DNA of 41,735 nt from Actinomycetes bacterium (GCA_021792455.1 JAJYUP010000015.1:1-41735); one strand, 5' to 3'. Positions 9,126 through 17,876 are shown, counted from the first letter of the stretch. Numbers and translations: made by a program. Notes: generated by a model from the letters alone, not told the origin.

Positions 9126-10601
9126 TCACCCGGTTTCCATCACCGGCCCGGGCGGCGCGACCTCATCTCCCTGCCTTCGAGCGCCGGCGCCGTTACCGAC
9201 CGATCCCTCGCCGACGACGCCCGCCATCACGACCGGGGGCGCCTCCTCCCACGAAGGCAGATCCCAGTACGTCACGTCCAGCCCTACGAGCTCGTCCTGC
9301 TCGCTCACGCGAAGACCCCACAACTTCTCCATCGCCAGGATCAGAGGCAGGCCGATCAAGACCGCGGCCCCGACCGTGACCCCGATTCCGGCGAGCTGCA
9401 TCTGAGGTGTGATCTGTGAATGACCGGGCGCGTACGCGCCTGTGAGCCCGAAATACCCCCCGTCTTTCGTGTGCCACGCCACCAACCCCACCATGATCGC
9501 CGAGTACGCGCCGCCGAACAAAGTGAGCGGAGCAACCTTGCGCTCGTCGATTTTGATGCGCCCCATGAACAGGTAGCCACCGTATACGACGATCGGCCCA
9601 CCCATCGCCACGAGCAGCATCTGCCATGGCTTGTACACGTCGAACCCCGCAACCCCCGACACGTAGCCCGCTATCGGCCCGAGCAGCGCCATGATCGAGC
9701 TCCGCTTCCAGTACGCGATGATTCCCCCGGTAACAGCGCCGCCGCAGAACGCCATGAACACGTTCGTCAGCGCTATGCCAATCCCACTGTGCGTGAGCGC
9801 GATCCCGAAGTATCCTTCACCCGCGATGTAGTACCCGCACCCAAGCACCAGCCACGGGATGCAGAACATCAGGAGCACGACTCCGAACGCCGTAGTGCCC
9901 ATGTTGTGCGGAAACGGGCCCGTCGTCTTGGGGTGCTCCGACTCAACGCCAAGCCGCGGGCCAAGTCGCCACGCCAACAGCATCGCCCACGTCCCGATGA
10001 AGATGTAGAACGAGAAGTTGCCAATGTAGTCGTGAAGCCCCGCGTTTGTCAGAGGACTCGTAGATCCCCAGGTCAGGTAGAGCAGGAACGGCATCACTAC
10101 GGTCCCTGCCACCACCGCCAGCACGTACGTCACCCGCGCCTTCGCTCGCTCGAGTCCGATCGAATGAATCAGCGCTCCGGCCGCAGCAGCGTAAGCCACA
10201 AAGAACACGGCGAACACCTGGAACACATCCGCTTCGGGTGATTCCTTCGGGTTGAGATTGCCGGCGAAGTGCATGAAGTTGGTGCCGCCGATCCACCACT
10301 GTTTCAGCGCTTCGCCGAACCAGTCCTTGATTCCAAACGCTTCGTTGTACTGCGCGTACCAGATTGCGTAGCCGACCACCGCCATGCCGAGTCCGGCAAG
10401 CAGCGCCGCGATCATCTTTTGCACCCAGCTGTCGAGCAGGTTCTTCCGACGCACGAGCCCCGCGTCGATCAGCCCGAACGCGCCAACCGCCAGGAACAGA
10501 AAAAGCGTCGCACCCAGATAGAACGTGTCGTGGGTGAAGATGCTTTCTGTCACCTGGGCCTTGAACACTGCCAACTGCGCCACACCTGCTGCCATACTCA
10601 T
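9126..10601 (-). CDS. Amt-family membrane protein with altered pore residues
   Basis: Protein of 491 aa with about eleven hydrophobic segments. Family membership is supported by FGLIDAGLVRRKN, FMAFCGGAVTGG, GPIAGYVSGVAGFD and especially the cytoplasmic tail LRVSEQDELVGLDV, which matches the Amt C-terminus. By-eye alignment to E. coli AmtB puts Tyr (in HDYIGNFSFY) where twin-His H168 sits, and Thr or Leu (in VAPLTLFGG) where H318 sits. Both pore histidines therefore seem to be missing, so classical ammonium conduction is doubtful. No glnB/glnK lies beside it. GGAGG stands before two possible starts, ATG 10601 and ATG 10595. The C-terminal 30 residues are a Gly/Pro-rich extension. Confidence 0.78.
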   Translation of the reverse strand: MSMAAGVAQLAVFKAQVTESIFTHDTFYLGATLFLFLAVGAFGLIDAGLVRRKNLLDSWVQKMIAALLAGLGMAVVGYAIWYAQYNEAFGIKDWFGEALKQWWIGGTNFMHFAGNLNPKESPEADVFQVFAVFFVAYAAAAGALIHSIGLERAKARVTYVLAVVAGTVVMPFLLYLTWGSTSPLTNAGLHDYIGNFSFYIFIGTWAMLLAWRLGPRLGVESEHPKTTGPFPHNMGTTAFGVVLLMFCIPWLVLGCGYYIAGEGYFGIALTHSGIGIALTNVFMAFCGGAVTGGIIAYWKRSSIMALLGPIAGYVSGVAGFDVYKPWQMLLVAMGGPIVVYGGYLFMGRIKIDERKVAPLTLFGGAYSAIMVGLVAWHTKDGGYFGLTGAYAPGHSQITPQMQLAGIGVTVGAAVLIGLPLILAMEKLWGLRVSEQDELVGLDVTYWDLPSWEEAPPVVMAGVVGEGSVGNGAGARRQGDEVAPPGPVMETG

Positions 10602-11121
10602 CCTGCCTCCACAACTTTGTGTTGTTTGTGTTCACCTGGACCCCGCTCTCTCGGCCGCCGCTCCTCCCGCCTCCGTGCCGCCATCTTCAGTCGGCTTCCC
10701 TCCTCGCTGTCTGATCTCCTCGCTTTCTGACCTCCCGACCTCGTCTCCACACCTGACTGTTTCCCTGCTTCTGGCACTTTCCGGTCTCGAGCCGGCTCGC
10801 TCGCACACGCTCTCGCCGCTCAGCTCGACCCGGACGCATCAGGCACTCGAGACGTCGCAGTGCGGCTGGATGGTCTGATCGCCCAGCATGTGCGCGCAAA
10901 GAGGCGGGCTCATCCAATGCGATCGGCGTTCGCCCATCGATGCCGCTTCGCTGGCGTGCCAACCATCTCATCAGCGCTCGTCTTCTCGCTGGCGTCTCAC
11001 GCTGACAGAAGCTGCTCGGTGCGTCGCGTGCAGCGCGCAGCTGGGCTGCGGCTCGCGCCTGCTGCGGGTCTGCCTTCCTCATTTTCACCCATCTTCCCCT
11101 TTCGCGCGACAGCGCAGCTGC
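10602..11121. other. Intergenic region upstream of the Amt-family gene
   Basis: About 520 bp with no convincing gene. Read on the minus strand (the sense of the Amt-family gene) part of it is purine-rich with repeated GCGAGGAG, which could mimic ribosome sites in a leader. A 133-residue minus-strand frame (11088-10687) is Arg-rich and has no family resemblance. No promoter or riboswitch was recognised. Confidence 0.35.
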
Positions 11122-12180
11122 TCAGAACATCTGGTTCTGGCCGCCGAAGACTTCACTCACTGAATCGTCCGTGAAGATCCGCTTGATCGAATCGCTGAGC
11201 AGCTCGGCGCACGACAAAACCTCTACGTTCGCTGGTGCGCCAGCGCGCAGTGGCACGGTATCGGTCACAACGACCTTCTCGAACGGAGCCGCGGCGAGAT
11301 TCTCATACGCTCGCCCGCTGAAGACCCCATGAGTGGCCGCCGCAAAAACAATGCGTGCGCCCGCTGCCATCACTGCTTCGCCGGCCGCCCTGAGGGTTCC
11401 GGCGGTGTCGATCATGTCGTCCAGAAGAATCGCGGTGCGCCCCGCGACATTTCCGATCACGTAGCCGATCTCCGCCACCTGCTGCCGTGGACGCTCCTTG
11501 TCGAGAATCGCGAGATCTGCGCCGAGCAGGCTCGCAAACTTCTTGTTCAGCTTGACGCGTCCCGCATCAGGCGCAACGACCACCACATCGCCCCTTAGGT
11601 TGAGCGCGTTGAAGTAGTCGGCAAGCATCATCAGGGCAGTCATGTGATCGACGGGCACGTGAAAGAAGCCCTGGAGCTGCCCCGCGTGCAGATCCATCGT
11701 CAGTACCCTGTCGACGCCCGACGATTCCAGCATCCTCGCGACCAGCCGAGCGCTTATCGGCTCCCGTGGCGCGCTCTTCTTGTCTTGCCTGCAATAGCCG
11801 AGCCATGGGGCGACCGCGACAACGCGGTGCGCGCTCGCCCCAACGGCCGCGTCGGCCATGACCAGAAGTTCCATCAGCGCGTCGTTTGCGCTGATGTTCG
11901 TCTCCGTGTTCCCACAGGTCGGTTGCAGGAGAAAGATGTCTGCGCCGCGAACCGACTGCTCCAGTCTGCAGTAGATCTCACCGTTTGAGAAGGTCTTTAC
12001 GGTCATCGGAGCCAAACCAACTCCGAGGCGGCGGCTGATCGCGCTCGCGAGGCCCGGGTTCGCCCTGCCGCTGAACAGCATCAGGCGCTTGTCGTAGTGC
12101 GCCGAGATGCTCCAGCTCGCTTCGGGGGCAGGACGCAGCCCACGCTCATGCTCGCCGCGACTTCCCAGGGCTGCTCTCAC
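11122..12180 (-). CDS. prs: Ribose-phosphate pyrophosphokinase (PRPP synthetase)
   Basis: Makes 5-phosphoribosyl-1-pyrophosphate from ribose-5-phosphate and ATP. Class I features: LMLFSGRANPGLA, FSNGEI, the ATP-loop motif YCRQDKKSAPREPIS, DLHAGQLQGFF and the PRPP-binding loop ILLDDMIDTAGTL. The GTG at 12180 overlaps the stop of the upstream HAD gene (GTGA), which suggests coupled translation and gives 352 aa with an unusual 33-residue N-terminal extension. ATG at 12081 would give the normal family length of about 319 aa. In this block it would supply PRPP to the NAMPT encoded nearby. A second, housekeeping prs is likely elsewhere but cannot be checked here. Confidence 0.88.
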   Translation of the reverse strand: MRAALGSRGEHERGLRPAPEASWSISAHYDKRLMLFSGRANPGLASAISRRLGVGLAPMTVKTFSNGEIYCRLEQSVRGADIFLLQPTCGNTETNISANDALMELLVMADAAVGASAHRVVAVAPWLGYCRQDKKSAPREPISARLVARMLESSGVDRVLTMDLHAGQLQGFFHVPVDHMTALMMLADYFNALNLRGDVVVVAPDAGRVKLNKKFASLLGADLAILDKERPRQQVAEIGYVIGNVAGRTAILLDDMIDTAGTLRAAGEAVMAAGARIVFAAATHGVFSGRAYENLAAAPFEKVVVTDTVPLRAGAPANVEVLSCAELLSDSIKRIFTDDSVSEVFGGQNQMF

Positions 12181-12860
12181 TGCCGCACCTTCGAGCAGTT
12201 CCAGGATGGCAGTGCATCGAGCCGGTCGCCCTCTCGCTGCTCCAGGAGCCGGCGACCTGCGGCATACGCGCCCCGGAGGTCGCCGCCGTCGTATGACGCG
12301 GCGGCGACGCGGCGGGCTGACTCAGAGGCGTTGACGGCCACGCTGTTGGGGAGCGCACCGAACAGCGGGAGGTCCGAAGCGGAGTCGCCGTAGGCGACGC
12401 AGTCCTCCCGCTTCAGGCCGTAGCGACTCCTCAGGTGGTCTGCGACCAGCACCTTCGACATCGGGGTCAAGACGTCTCGGGGATCTGGCCGAACGCCAGC
12501 CCTGACGAGCGCACCGTGCACCGACTCGACTCCCCACTCGAGCAGCCTGTCGGCAAAGAACTGCGGGGAGAGCGTGATCACGGCACTGTGCTCTCCGCGC
12601 GCCCGGATGTCAGCCCAGACCTCCCGCACTCCGCTCAGCCAGGTGCACGCAGCGAACGTCTCCTGCACGTCGCCGGCATCGATCCCGGCCCACAGGGGCA
12701 AGCACAGCTCATAGAAGGCGACATGGCCCACCTCACCGCGCTCCCACCTGCGCTCTATCTCACAGACCGACTCCCACACCCCCGCCCGCCGGGAGAGCTC
12801 GAGGCAGGCGGATCCTTGGAGGAGCGTCCCGTCCATATCGAAGATGTGAAGCTTTGTCAT
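12177..12860 (-). CDS. HAD-superfamily phosphatase (HAD-IB, SerB-like)
   Basis: Protein of 227 aa with the HAD signature DMDGT (residues 8-12, first Asp the nucleophile), a helical cap, a conserved Lys in PMSKVLV and the Mg-binding motif YGDSASDLPLF. The layout fits the HAD-IB group of phosphoserine-phosphatase-like enzymes. Its stop overlaps the PRPP synthetase start, and its own ATG overlaps the stop of a possible 30-codon ORF, so translation may be coupled across three frames. In this setting it might dephosphorylate a ribose- or pyridine-nucleotide intermediate, but the sequence does not reveal the substrate. Confidence 0.75.
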   Translation of the reverse strand: MTKLHIFDMDGTLLQGSACLELSRRAGVWESVCEIERRWERGEVGHVAFYELCLPLWAGIDAGDVQETFAACTWLSGVREVWADIRARGEHSAVITLSPQFFADRLLEWGVESVHGALVRAGVRPDPRDVLTPMSKVLVADHLRSRYGLKREDCVAYGDSASDLPLFGALPNSVAVNASESARRVAAASYDGGDLRGAYAAGRRLLEQREGDRLDALPSWNCSKVRQ

Positions 12861-12949
12861 TGCGTTTCCTCAGCTGCGCCGGTTTTCGGCGCCGACCCAG
12901 GACCTGGCGAGGCCTCTCCGTTGCGCCCCACTTCCACGTAATCGGTCAT
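12857..12949 (-). CDS. Possible 30-aa small ORF coupled to the HAD gene
   Basis: ATG at 12949 follows AGGA by about 8 nt and opens a 30-codon frame beginning MTDYVEVGRNG. It ends in an ATGA overlap with the HAD start. The first eleven residues look protein-like; the rest is Gly/Pro/Ala-rich. It could be a real small protein, a leader peptide, or just the context that sets HAD translation. No family recognised. Confidence 0.3.
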   Translation of the reverse strand: MTDYVEVGRNGEASPGPGSAPKTGAAEETQ

Positions 12950-13000
12950 TTTCTGTCCTGCCAGCTCACGCTGCTCTGGCCTGACTCCCGAGAGCCCCCA

Positions 13001-13030
13001 GCGCCGCGGCTCGCTGCCGAGCCGCGGCGC
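13001..13030. terminator. Strong hairpin after the NAMPT gene
   Basis: A perfect 13-bp inverted repeat (GCGCCGCGGCTCG, loop ctgc, CGAGCCGCGGCGC) lies 36 bp past the NAMPT stop and before the HAD/PRPP synthetase pair. No T-run follows, as is common in high-GC genomes. It may end or attenuate transcription so that downstream genes are made at lower level. Confidence 0.55.
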
Positions 13031-13065
13031 CTGTCCTCCCACCCTCTCATGGCCTCAGGTCACGC

Positions 13066-14529
13066 TCATCCACGCGCCCCCGCAAGAGACCCCGACCGCT
13101 CCGCGACCTCCATCGCCGCAAGCGCATCGGCGTAGTAGTACTCCGGGGTCTCCCTTTCGCTGCGCTCGATGAGTTCGCTGAAGTCCCACTTCTTCAGCAG
13201 CTGGCCGTTCCGAAACACCGGAACGAGCTGATTCTCCTCCTCTGGTATCGCATCGCGCCGCACCGTTCTGTAGTCCCCGTCTCGATACTCGAGCGCGAGC
13301 CGCCCCGGCTTCGACGCCTTCATCCTGTCCCCAGTTGGAGCCTTGCTGATGTCTCGCCATTCCCCGTTGACACGCACCGCGTTCGCCTTCATCCCGAACT
13401 CCATCGTGTCGCGATTGCAGTGCTGGAGCAGGCCTCCGCCCATCCCGTACACCGCGTTCTCGGCCGCCAAGCCGCGGCGCTCCATCTCTGCAAGCACCTT
13501 CGGCAGGCTCTCACGTCGCACTCCATCTCCCTGCACAACCCGCACGTAGTCGGGCAGCACCTTGAATCCCTTGCTGTTCGTGGTGTATCCAAAGCTGTCC
13601 ATCAGCCACTCAATCGTGTCCGCCGTCACTTGCACGACATCGCCCGAGTCCGGACGCACACCGACGAGCCCAGGAAAGTCTTCAACTTCCTTCCGCAGCT
13701 CTTCGCCGATGATCCGCTTGACAGCGTTCTCGTGATCGTAGGTATCCGTCAAAAGCAGGGCGACACCGTTGTCCGCGTAGGTCTGCAGCATGTTGCGCAT
13801 GGCACCGATCTCGTCATCCCGTCCCCACGCACAGAACCCCGCATGCTCTGCGTTCGGCCCCGATCTCGACGGCGCGACCGCGTTGTAGTACTTCTTCGCT
13901 GCGATGATGCCTGGCACCGTGTCGCTCTGATGAAAGTTCACGAGATGCGCACAACCTCCAATCGCGGCAGACTCCTGCGAACTGACACCACGTGCGCCGT
14001 AGTCGTGCAGTATGCCGCGGACCAGCTCGGGGTGGTCTGAGGTCCGTTCGAAGGCCCGCTTGATCTGCTGCTTTGCGAGCCAACTGATCGTGCCGACTGT
14101 CGTTGGATACCAGACGGCGCGAAGCAGCGCGGTCTCGAAGAAGCTGGTAGCCCAGAAGTACCTCGGATCTGTGTTGATCACCTGCACGAGCACGTTCTTC
14201 ACCGGCAGGACAGTCCCCTCCGGGACCGCCTCGATTTCCACGGGAAGGAAGCCGCCGTGGTCATTGAGGATGCCCAGCCAATTGTCGCGGTTGAAGTGCA
14301 TTCCCTGCTCGCGCTCAGTCGCCTCGGCCTCGTCGATGTCCTCGAGCGTGATCGGTTTCATCAGATACTTCCTGATGAAGATCTGCAGGCCCGTGAACAT
14401 GCAGATCGGAAACTCTCCGCCCCTGGACTCGATGTAGCTCGAGACGTATTCGGTCCCCGGCGGGTACAACGGGTAATGGCAGTGCTTGTAGTTGTCAGTG
14501 TTGATGATGAGGTTGCCAAACTCGGTCAT
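13066..14529 (-). CDS. nadV: Nicotinamide phosphoribosyltransferase (NAMPT/NadV)
   Basis: Protein of 487 aa that joins nicotinamide to PRPP to give NMN, the one-step route of NAD salvage. It matches the vertebrate/phage NAMPT family throughout: NTDNYKHCHYPLYPPGT, HDYGARGVSSQESAAIGG, NFHQSDTVPGI, NAEHAGFCAWGRDDE, GVRPDSGDVV and YGMGGGLLQHCNRDTMEFG. The Asp in SDTVPG corresponds to the residue that favours nicotinamide over nicotinate, and the His in AEH to the catalytic His. ATG at 14529 (MTEFGNL) is preferred over 14538 because AGGAAGG sits 9 nt before it but directly against the upstream ATG. A strong promoter lies about 330 nt upstream, and PRPP synthetase is encoded downstream. Confidence 0.93.
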   Translation of the reverse strand: MTEFGNLIINTDNYKHCHYPLYPPGTEYVSSYIESRGGEFPICMFTGLQIFIRKYLMKPITLEDIDEAEATEREQGMHFNRDNWLGILNDHGGFLPVEIEAVPEGTVLPVKNVLVQVINTDPRYFWATSFFETALLRAVWYPTTVGTISWLAKQQIKRAFERTSDHPELVRGILHDYGARGVSSQESAAIGGCAHLVNFHQSDTVPGIIAAKKYYNAVAPSRSGPNAEHAGFCAWGRDDEIGAMRNMLQTYADNGVALLLTDTYDHENAVKRIIGEELRKEVEDFPGLVGVRPDSGDVVQVTADTIEWLMDSFGYTTNSKGFKVLPDYVRVVQGDGVRRESLPKVLAEMERRGLAAENAVYGMGGGLLQHCNRDTMEFGMKANAVRVNGEWRDISKAPTGDRMKASKPGRLALEYRDGDYRTVRRDAIPEEENQLVPVFRNGQLLKKWDFSELIERSERETPEYYYADALAAMEVAERSGSLAGARG

Positions 14530-14857
14530 TCGCAGCATCCTTCCTGTTGCATTCTCGTCGTCTCTTCATCAGGTGGCGGCCGGTGGTGCGCTCAAAGGTG
14601 GTGCACACCTCGGTCCACTCAGCCGCCCCGTTCAGCGCGCAATCCGCCGGATCCGCATCACCAACCAGGTGTCGATCCAGACGCGGTCAGAGCGGCGGTT
14701 CTCAGGAGCCTGGCGAGCAGCCGCACTCCTCTCCACGCCTTCCAGCCCACGGTGTCAGGGTTTCGATGTCTCGACTGTTCTGCTCCTCCTTGCTCCTCTT
14801 CCCGCGGTGCGAACGATTCGGCAGACCTTGCTCGAGACGTCGCGATCGCGCTTAGTT
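14530..14857 (-). promoter_or_regulatory. Long 5' leader of the NAMPT transcript
   Basis: If transcription starts about 7 nt beyond the -10 box, the leader is about 328 nt, long for this genome. The sense strand has a purine-rich tract (around 14785-14801) with several GGAG-like repeats, then GC-rich segments able to pair. I recognised no known riboswitch class. No protein-coding frame in it looks real. Confidence 0.35.
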
Positions 14858-14863
14858 GCGAGC

Positions 14864-14892
14864 AGTGTAACGATTCTAGTCGAACGCGTCAA
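14864..14892 (-). promoter_or_regulatory. Sigma-70-type promoter for NAMPT
   Basis: Minus strand TTGACG (14892-14887), a 17-bp spacer, then TACACT (14869-14864). This is the best housekeeping-type promoter seen in the window. The spacer holds TAGAATCG followed by TTACA, resembling a LacI-family operator with a central CG. Confidence 0.65.
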
Positions 14893-14928
14893 GAGGGGTG
14901 GCGGCCTTTGCTCGCGACCTTGCGGAGA

Positions 14929-15957
14929 TCAGCCGCGAGGCGATGCCGCCCGCAGAGCGGCCTCAATTTCGGCGGCGCTCGGCATTCCGTCACGTGCTCC
15001 TGCGCGGACGACGGACAGAGACGCTGCGACCGTCGCGACGCGCGCTGCATCCCGAAGCGGATCTCCCGCCGCAAGGCGCGCTGCGAGAACGCCGTTGTAC
15101 GTGTCTCCGGCGCCCGTCGTGTCCCGCACCTCGGCAGGCGGGGCCGAGATGCGCTCAGGGGTTCCGTCTTGGGTGAGGAGTAGTGCTCCATCGCCCCCGA
15201 GCGTCACCACCACCGGGGCTTTGGCTGCGGCTGCCACGCGCGTCGCGCGCGCGGCGACATCCTGGAGGCCGTTCGCATTCCCGCTGGAGTCCGCACTCCC
15301 ATCGCCAACGAGCACACTGAGCTCTGCGAGCTCGATCGCGTTCGGGGTGAGCAGCGGATGGTGTCCGAGAGCGCTGAGCACCGCGGGGCTCACCGGCGCC
15401 GGATTCAGGATGCAGGGGGCGCCGATCTCGCCAGCTGCCGCCACCGCCGCCACGACCGCCGCATCGCCGATCTCGGTGCTCACGAGCACGCATCCGATGC
15501 GCCCGCTCAGGCGGCGGAGCGCAGACTCGACATGCGCAGCCGTCAGGGCGCTGTTCGCGCCCGCTGCCACTGCGATCTGGTTGTCCCCCGCCGCGTCCAC
15601 CACGATGAGTGCGGCTCCGGTGGAGTGGCCGTCGAGGACGGCGACATCTTCGACGATCACGCCGTCGCGGTGCAGATCTGCGAGCGCAGCCTTGCCGTGC
15701 TCGTCGGCGCCGACAGCGCCGATCAAGCGCGCTGTCGCCCCCGCGCGAGCCGCTGCAACCGCCGCGTTGGCGCCCTTGCCGCCGCCGTGCAGCGCGAGAT
15801 CGTCGCCCGTAACCGTCTCGCCTCGCCCGGGCAGCCGAGAGGCCACGACAACGAAGTCCACGTTGATCGCGCCCACGACGGCCACCTCGCCAGCCGCGCC
15901 GGCGCGACCCGAACCCACGCCCTCACGGCGCGCACTCCCCACACAGTCACCTCTCAT
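14929..15957 (-). CDS. rbsK: Ribokinase (PfkB family)
   Basis: Protein of 342 aa that phosphorylates ribose to ribose-5-phosphate. PfkB signatures are present: VAVVGAINVDFVVVASRLP and GGGKGANAAVAAARAG near the N-terminus, NPAPVSPAVL in the middle, LTPNAIELAEL, and DTTGAGDTYNGVLAA with the catalytic Asp near the C-terminus. ATG at 15957 overlaps the stop of the LacI regulator (ATGA), so the two are translated together; about 20 unconserved residues precede the first conserved strand. Ribose freed by the divergent nucleoside hydrolase would be its substrate, and its product feeds PRPP synthetase. Confidence 0.88.
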   Translation of the reverse strand: MRGDCVGSARREGVGSGRAGAAGEVAVVGAINVDFVVVASRLPGRGETVTGDDLALHGGGKGANAAVAAARAGATARLIGAVGADEHGKAALADLHRDGVIVEDVAVLDGHSTGAALIVVDAAGDNQIAVAAGANSALTAAHVESALRRLSGRIGCVLVSTEIGDAAVVAAVAAAGEIGAPCILNPAPVSPAVLSALGHHPLLTPNAIELAELSVLVGDGSADSSGNANGLQDVAARATRVAAAAKAPVVVTLGGDGALLLTQDGTPERISAPPAEVRDTTGAGDTYNGVLAARLAAGDPLRDAARVATVAASLSVVRAGARDGMPSAAEIEAALRAASPRG

Positions 15958-16994
15958 GCAGGCGCCACCGACCCGCGGATCATCACCTCGACCGGCAGCG
16001 CACCCTCGGCCTCGCCGCTCGCCCCTCCCTCGCCCCCCAAACGCTCGAACAGCAGATTCGCGGCGCGCTGGCCCATGTCCCGTGCAGGTTGCCGCACCGT
16101 CGTCAGCGGCGGAGTCAGAAGCGAGGCGAACGGCAGGTCATCAAACCCAACGAGGCTCACGTCCGCCGGCACGTCGATTCCGGCGGCCTTGCAGAACTGC
16201 ATCGCCCCAACAGCCATGAGATCGTTCGCACACAGCAGTGCCTCTGGCCGCCGGCCGCGCTTCCCCGCGAGGATCTGCTCGGCGAGCCGTTCACCACTGG
16301 CCTGGCGGTAGTCGCCGACGTACACCGGCAATGCATCGGGGTCGAGTCCAGCTGCGGCAGCAGCCTCGCGGTAGCCCGCCAGCCGCTGCTGCGCCGTCCA
16401 CAGACTCGGCGGCCCGCCGATCACCGCGACGCGCCTCCGGCCGCTGTCGAATACGTGTTGGGCGACCTCTCGTGCGCCCCGTCTGCAGTCCGAGACCACC
16501 GCGGGCAGGTCGAACCCCGCCACCGGCTCATCCACCAACACTATCGGTCCAGCCCGAATGAGTTCGATGATCGTACTCGGCGGCATACCTGTGTTCGACA
16601 GGTAGATCACCCCGTCAACACGCTGGCTCCGCAGCAGCCTCGCGTGGTGAAGCCCAGGCTTATCTGTCACTTCCGGTGCACACAGCACGACGAGAGCGTC
16701 TCGCTCCGCCGCGGCTCTCTCGACCCCTTCCGCCACCATCGCGAAGAACTGGTTGGCCAGATCGGGCACAACAAGCGCTATGGTTGCCTGCGCGCGCCGC
16801 TTCAAGCGCCTTGCGAACTCGTTCGGCGTGTAGTCGAGAGCGCGGACGGCCTCGAGTACCCGTTCTCGCCGCGCGCTTCCAACCGGCCCACTTCCGTTCA
16901 GGACGTAGCTCACAGTGCTGACCGAAACGCCAGCACGCTCCGCCACGTCTTTCATGGTGGGTCGCTGCTTATCCATCGTACCTGCTTTTGACAT
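15954..16994 (-). CDS. LacI-family transcriptional regulator
   Basis: Protein of 346 aa. The N-terminal helix-turn-helix reads MKDVAERAGVSVSTVSYVLN, followed by the hinge region FARRLKRRAQATIALVVPD and a periplasmic-binding-protein-like sensor domain (VSLVGFDDLPFASLLTPPLT near the end). The start at 16994 (MSKAGTMDK) has AGGGG 5 nt upstream; a GTG at 17054 would add 20 unconserved residues. Lying directly before ribokinase and in the same run as the cupin, it most likely senses ribose, a nucleoside or a phosphorylated form and controls this operon. Confidence 0.88.
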   Translation of the reverse strand: MSKAGTMDKQRPTMKDVAERAGVSVSTVSYVLNGSGPVGSARRERVLEAVRALDYTPNEFARRLKRRAQATIALVVPDLANQFFAMVAEGVERAAAERDALVVLCAPEVTDKPGLHHARLLRSQRVDGVIYLSNTGMPPSTIIELIRAGPIVLVDEPVAGFDLPAVVSDCRRGAREVAQHVFDSGRRRVAVIGGPPSLWTAQQRLAGYREAAAAAGLDPDALPVYVGDYRQASGERLAEQILAGKRGRRPEALLCANDLMAVGAMQFCKAAGIDVPADVSLVGFDDLPFASLLTPPLTTVRQPARDMGQRAANLLFERLGGEGGASGEAEGALPVEVMIRGSVAPA

Positions 16995-17063
16995 GGAACC
17001 CCTATCGCCTCGCCCTCCATCTCGTGCCGCCGCACGCGGCACATTCTCACTCACACGCGCCCC

Positions 17064-17876
17064 TCACGCTGCATCGCTCGCCGCTCGCCTCCCACCTAGC
17101 GGCACCCGCCCCTCACCAGCAGCCCAGCTCACGATCGACGCCCAAAGCTGTGCGTAGTAGCGCCACTCGAGGAACTCAGGCGGCGCCCAGTGGGGCGCGA
17201 GATCGGATGCGAATGCGACCACCTTGCCCAGCCCCGCGTGGCCGGCCACGAGCAGCGGATCCCCGTCGACACGCGCGATCACCGTGCTCCCGGGCTTGGC
17301 TGCCACGCGGTTGTATCCGAGCAGAAACGGCCATTCATCGGGCAGTCCCGCAACCATCTCGTGACTCGGCTCCTCCACGACTGGCCTGCACCCCTCGGGA
17401 ACCTCCATGCGGTCGTCGTGCTCCATCATGTTCACCGGCAAGACCGCCGCAAGTGGACTCATGCCGTAGCGAGCACGCCCATCGATGCCGCTGAACGACA
17501 TGTAGCCGCCGACCATCACCAGGCCACCGCCGTGATATACGTAGTCCGCCAGGAGCGCGAGACGGTTGACGTCGCGCTCTGAACGCAGGAACGTCTCATC
17601 GGACAGCAGGAAGGAGTTGGATCCGACGTCGCTCACCACGACGACATCGTACTCATGCATTTCAGCCTGGGACGTCGGGAACCGCCGCGATATCTCGTGC
17701 GCTCTGATGTAGGTCACGTCGAAGCCCGCGCGCTGGAGCGCAGACAGGAATACACTCGCGCCCTCCTCGTACTCGGTGGTGTGGAACTGATCGAAGCCCT
17801 TGAGGTGAATCGTGTGCTTCACCCACGACTCACCCACGACCAGCACGTGTACACGCGCTTCATCTGCTAGACGCAT
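17064..17876 (-). CDS. PF07090 glutamine-amidotransferase-like protein
   Basis: Protein of 270 aa with the hallmarks of the PF07090 family: VLVVGESWVKHTIHLKGFD, TTEYEEGASVFLSALQRAGFDV, VVVSDVGSNSFLL and GGGLVMVGGYMSFSGIDG. The fold is a class-I amidotransferase-like domain, but no Cys occurs at the nucleophile elbow, so it probably binds rather than hydrolyses, or uses different chemistry. ATG at 17876 is chosen because GGAGG is 6 nt upstream. It sits between the flavin-barrel gene and the LacI gene; relatives occur near sugar kinases, but the function is not established. Confidence 0.75.
   Translation of the reverse strand: MRLADEARVHVLVVGESWVKHTIHLKGFDQFHTTEYEEGASVFLSALQRAGFDVTYIRAHEISRRFPTSQAEMHEYDVVVVSDVGSNSFLLSDETFLRSERDVNRLALLADYVYHGGGLVMVGGYMSFSGIDGRARYGMSPLAAVLPVNMMEHDDRMEVPEGCRPVVEEPSHEMVAGLPDEWPFLLGYNRVAAKPGSTVIARVDGDPLLVAGHAGLGKVVAFASDLAPHWAPPEFLEWRYYAQLWASIVSWAAGEGRVPLGGRRAASDAA

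Noticed and set aside
8466-9419. 317-codon plus-strand open frame
   Set aside because: Overlaps the 3' end of the Amt-family gene antisense and has the composition of a random frame.
9420-10241. 273-codon plus-strand frame within the Amt-family gene
   Set aside because: Antisense shadow; hydrophilic, Arg/His-rich sequence with no domain.
10687-11088. 133-codon minus-strand frame before the Amt-family gene
   Set aside because: Arg-rich, no family, no convincing ribosome site; likely leader or non-coding sequence.
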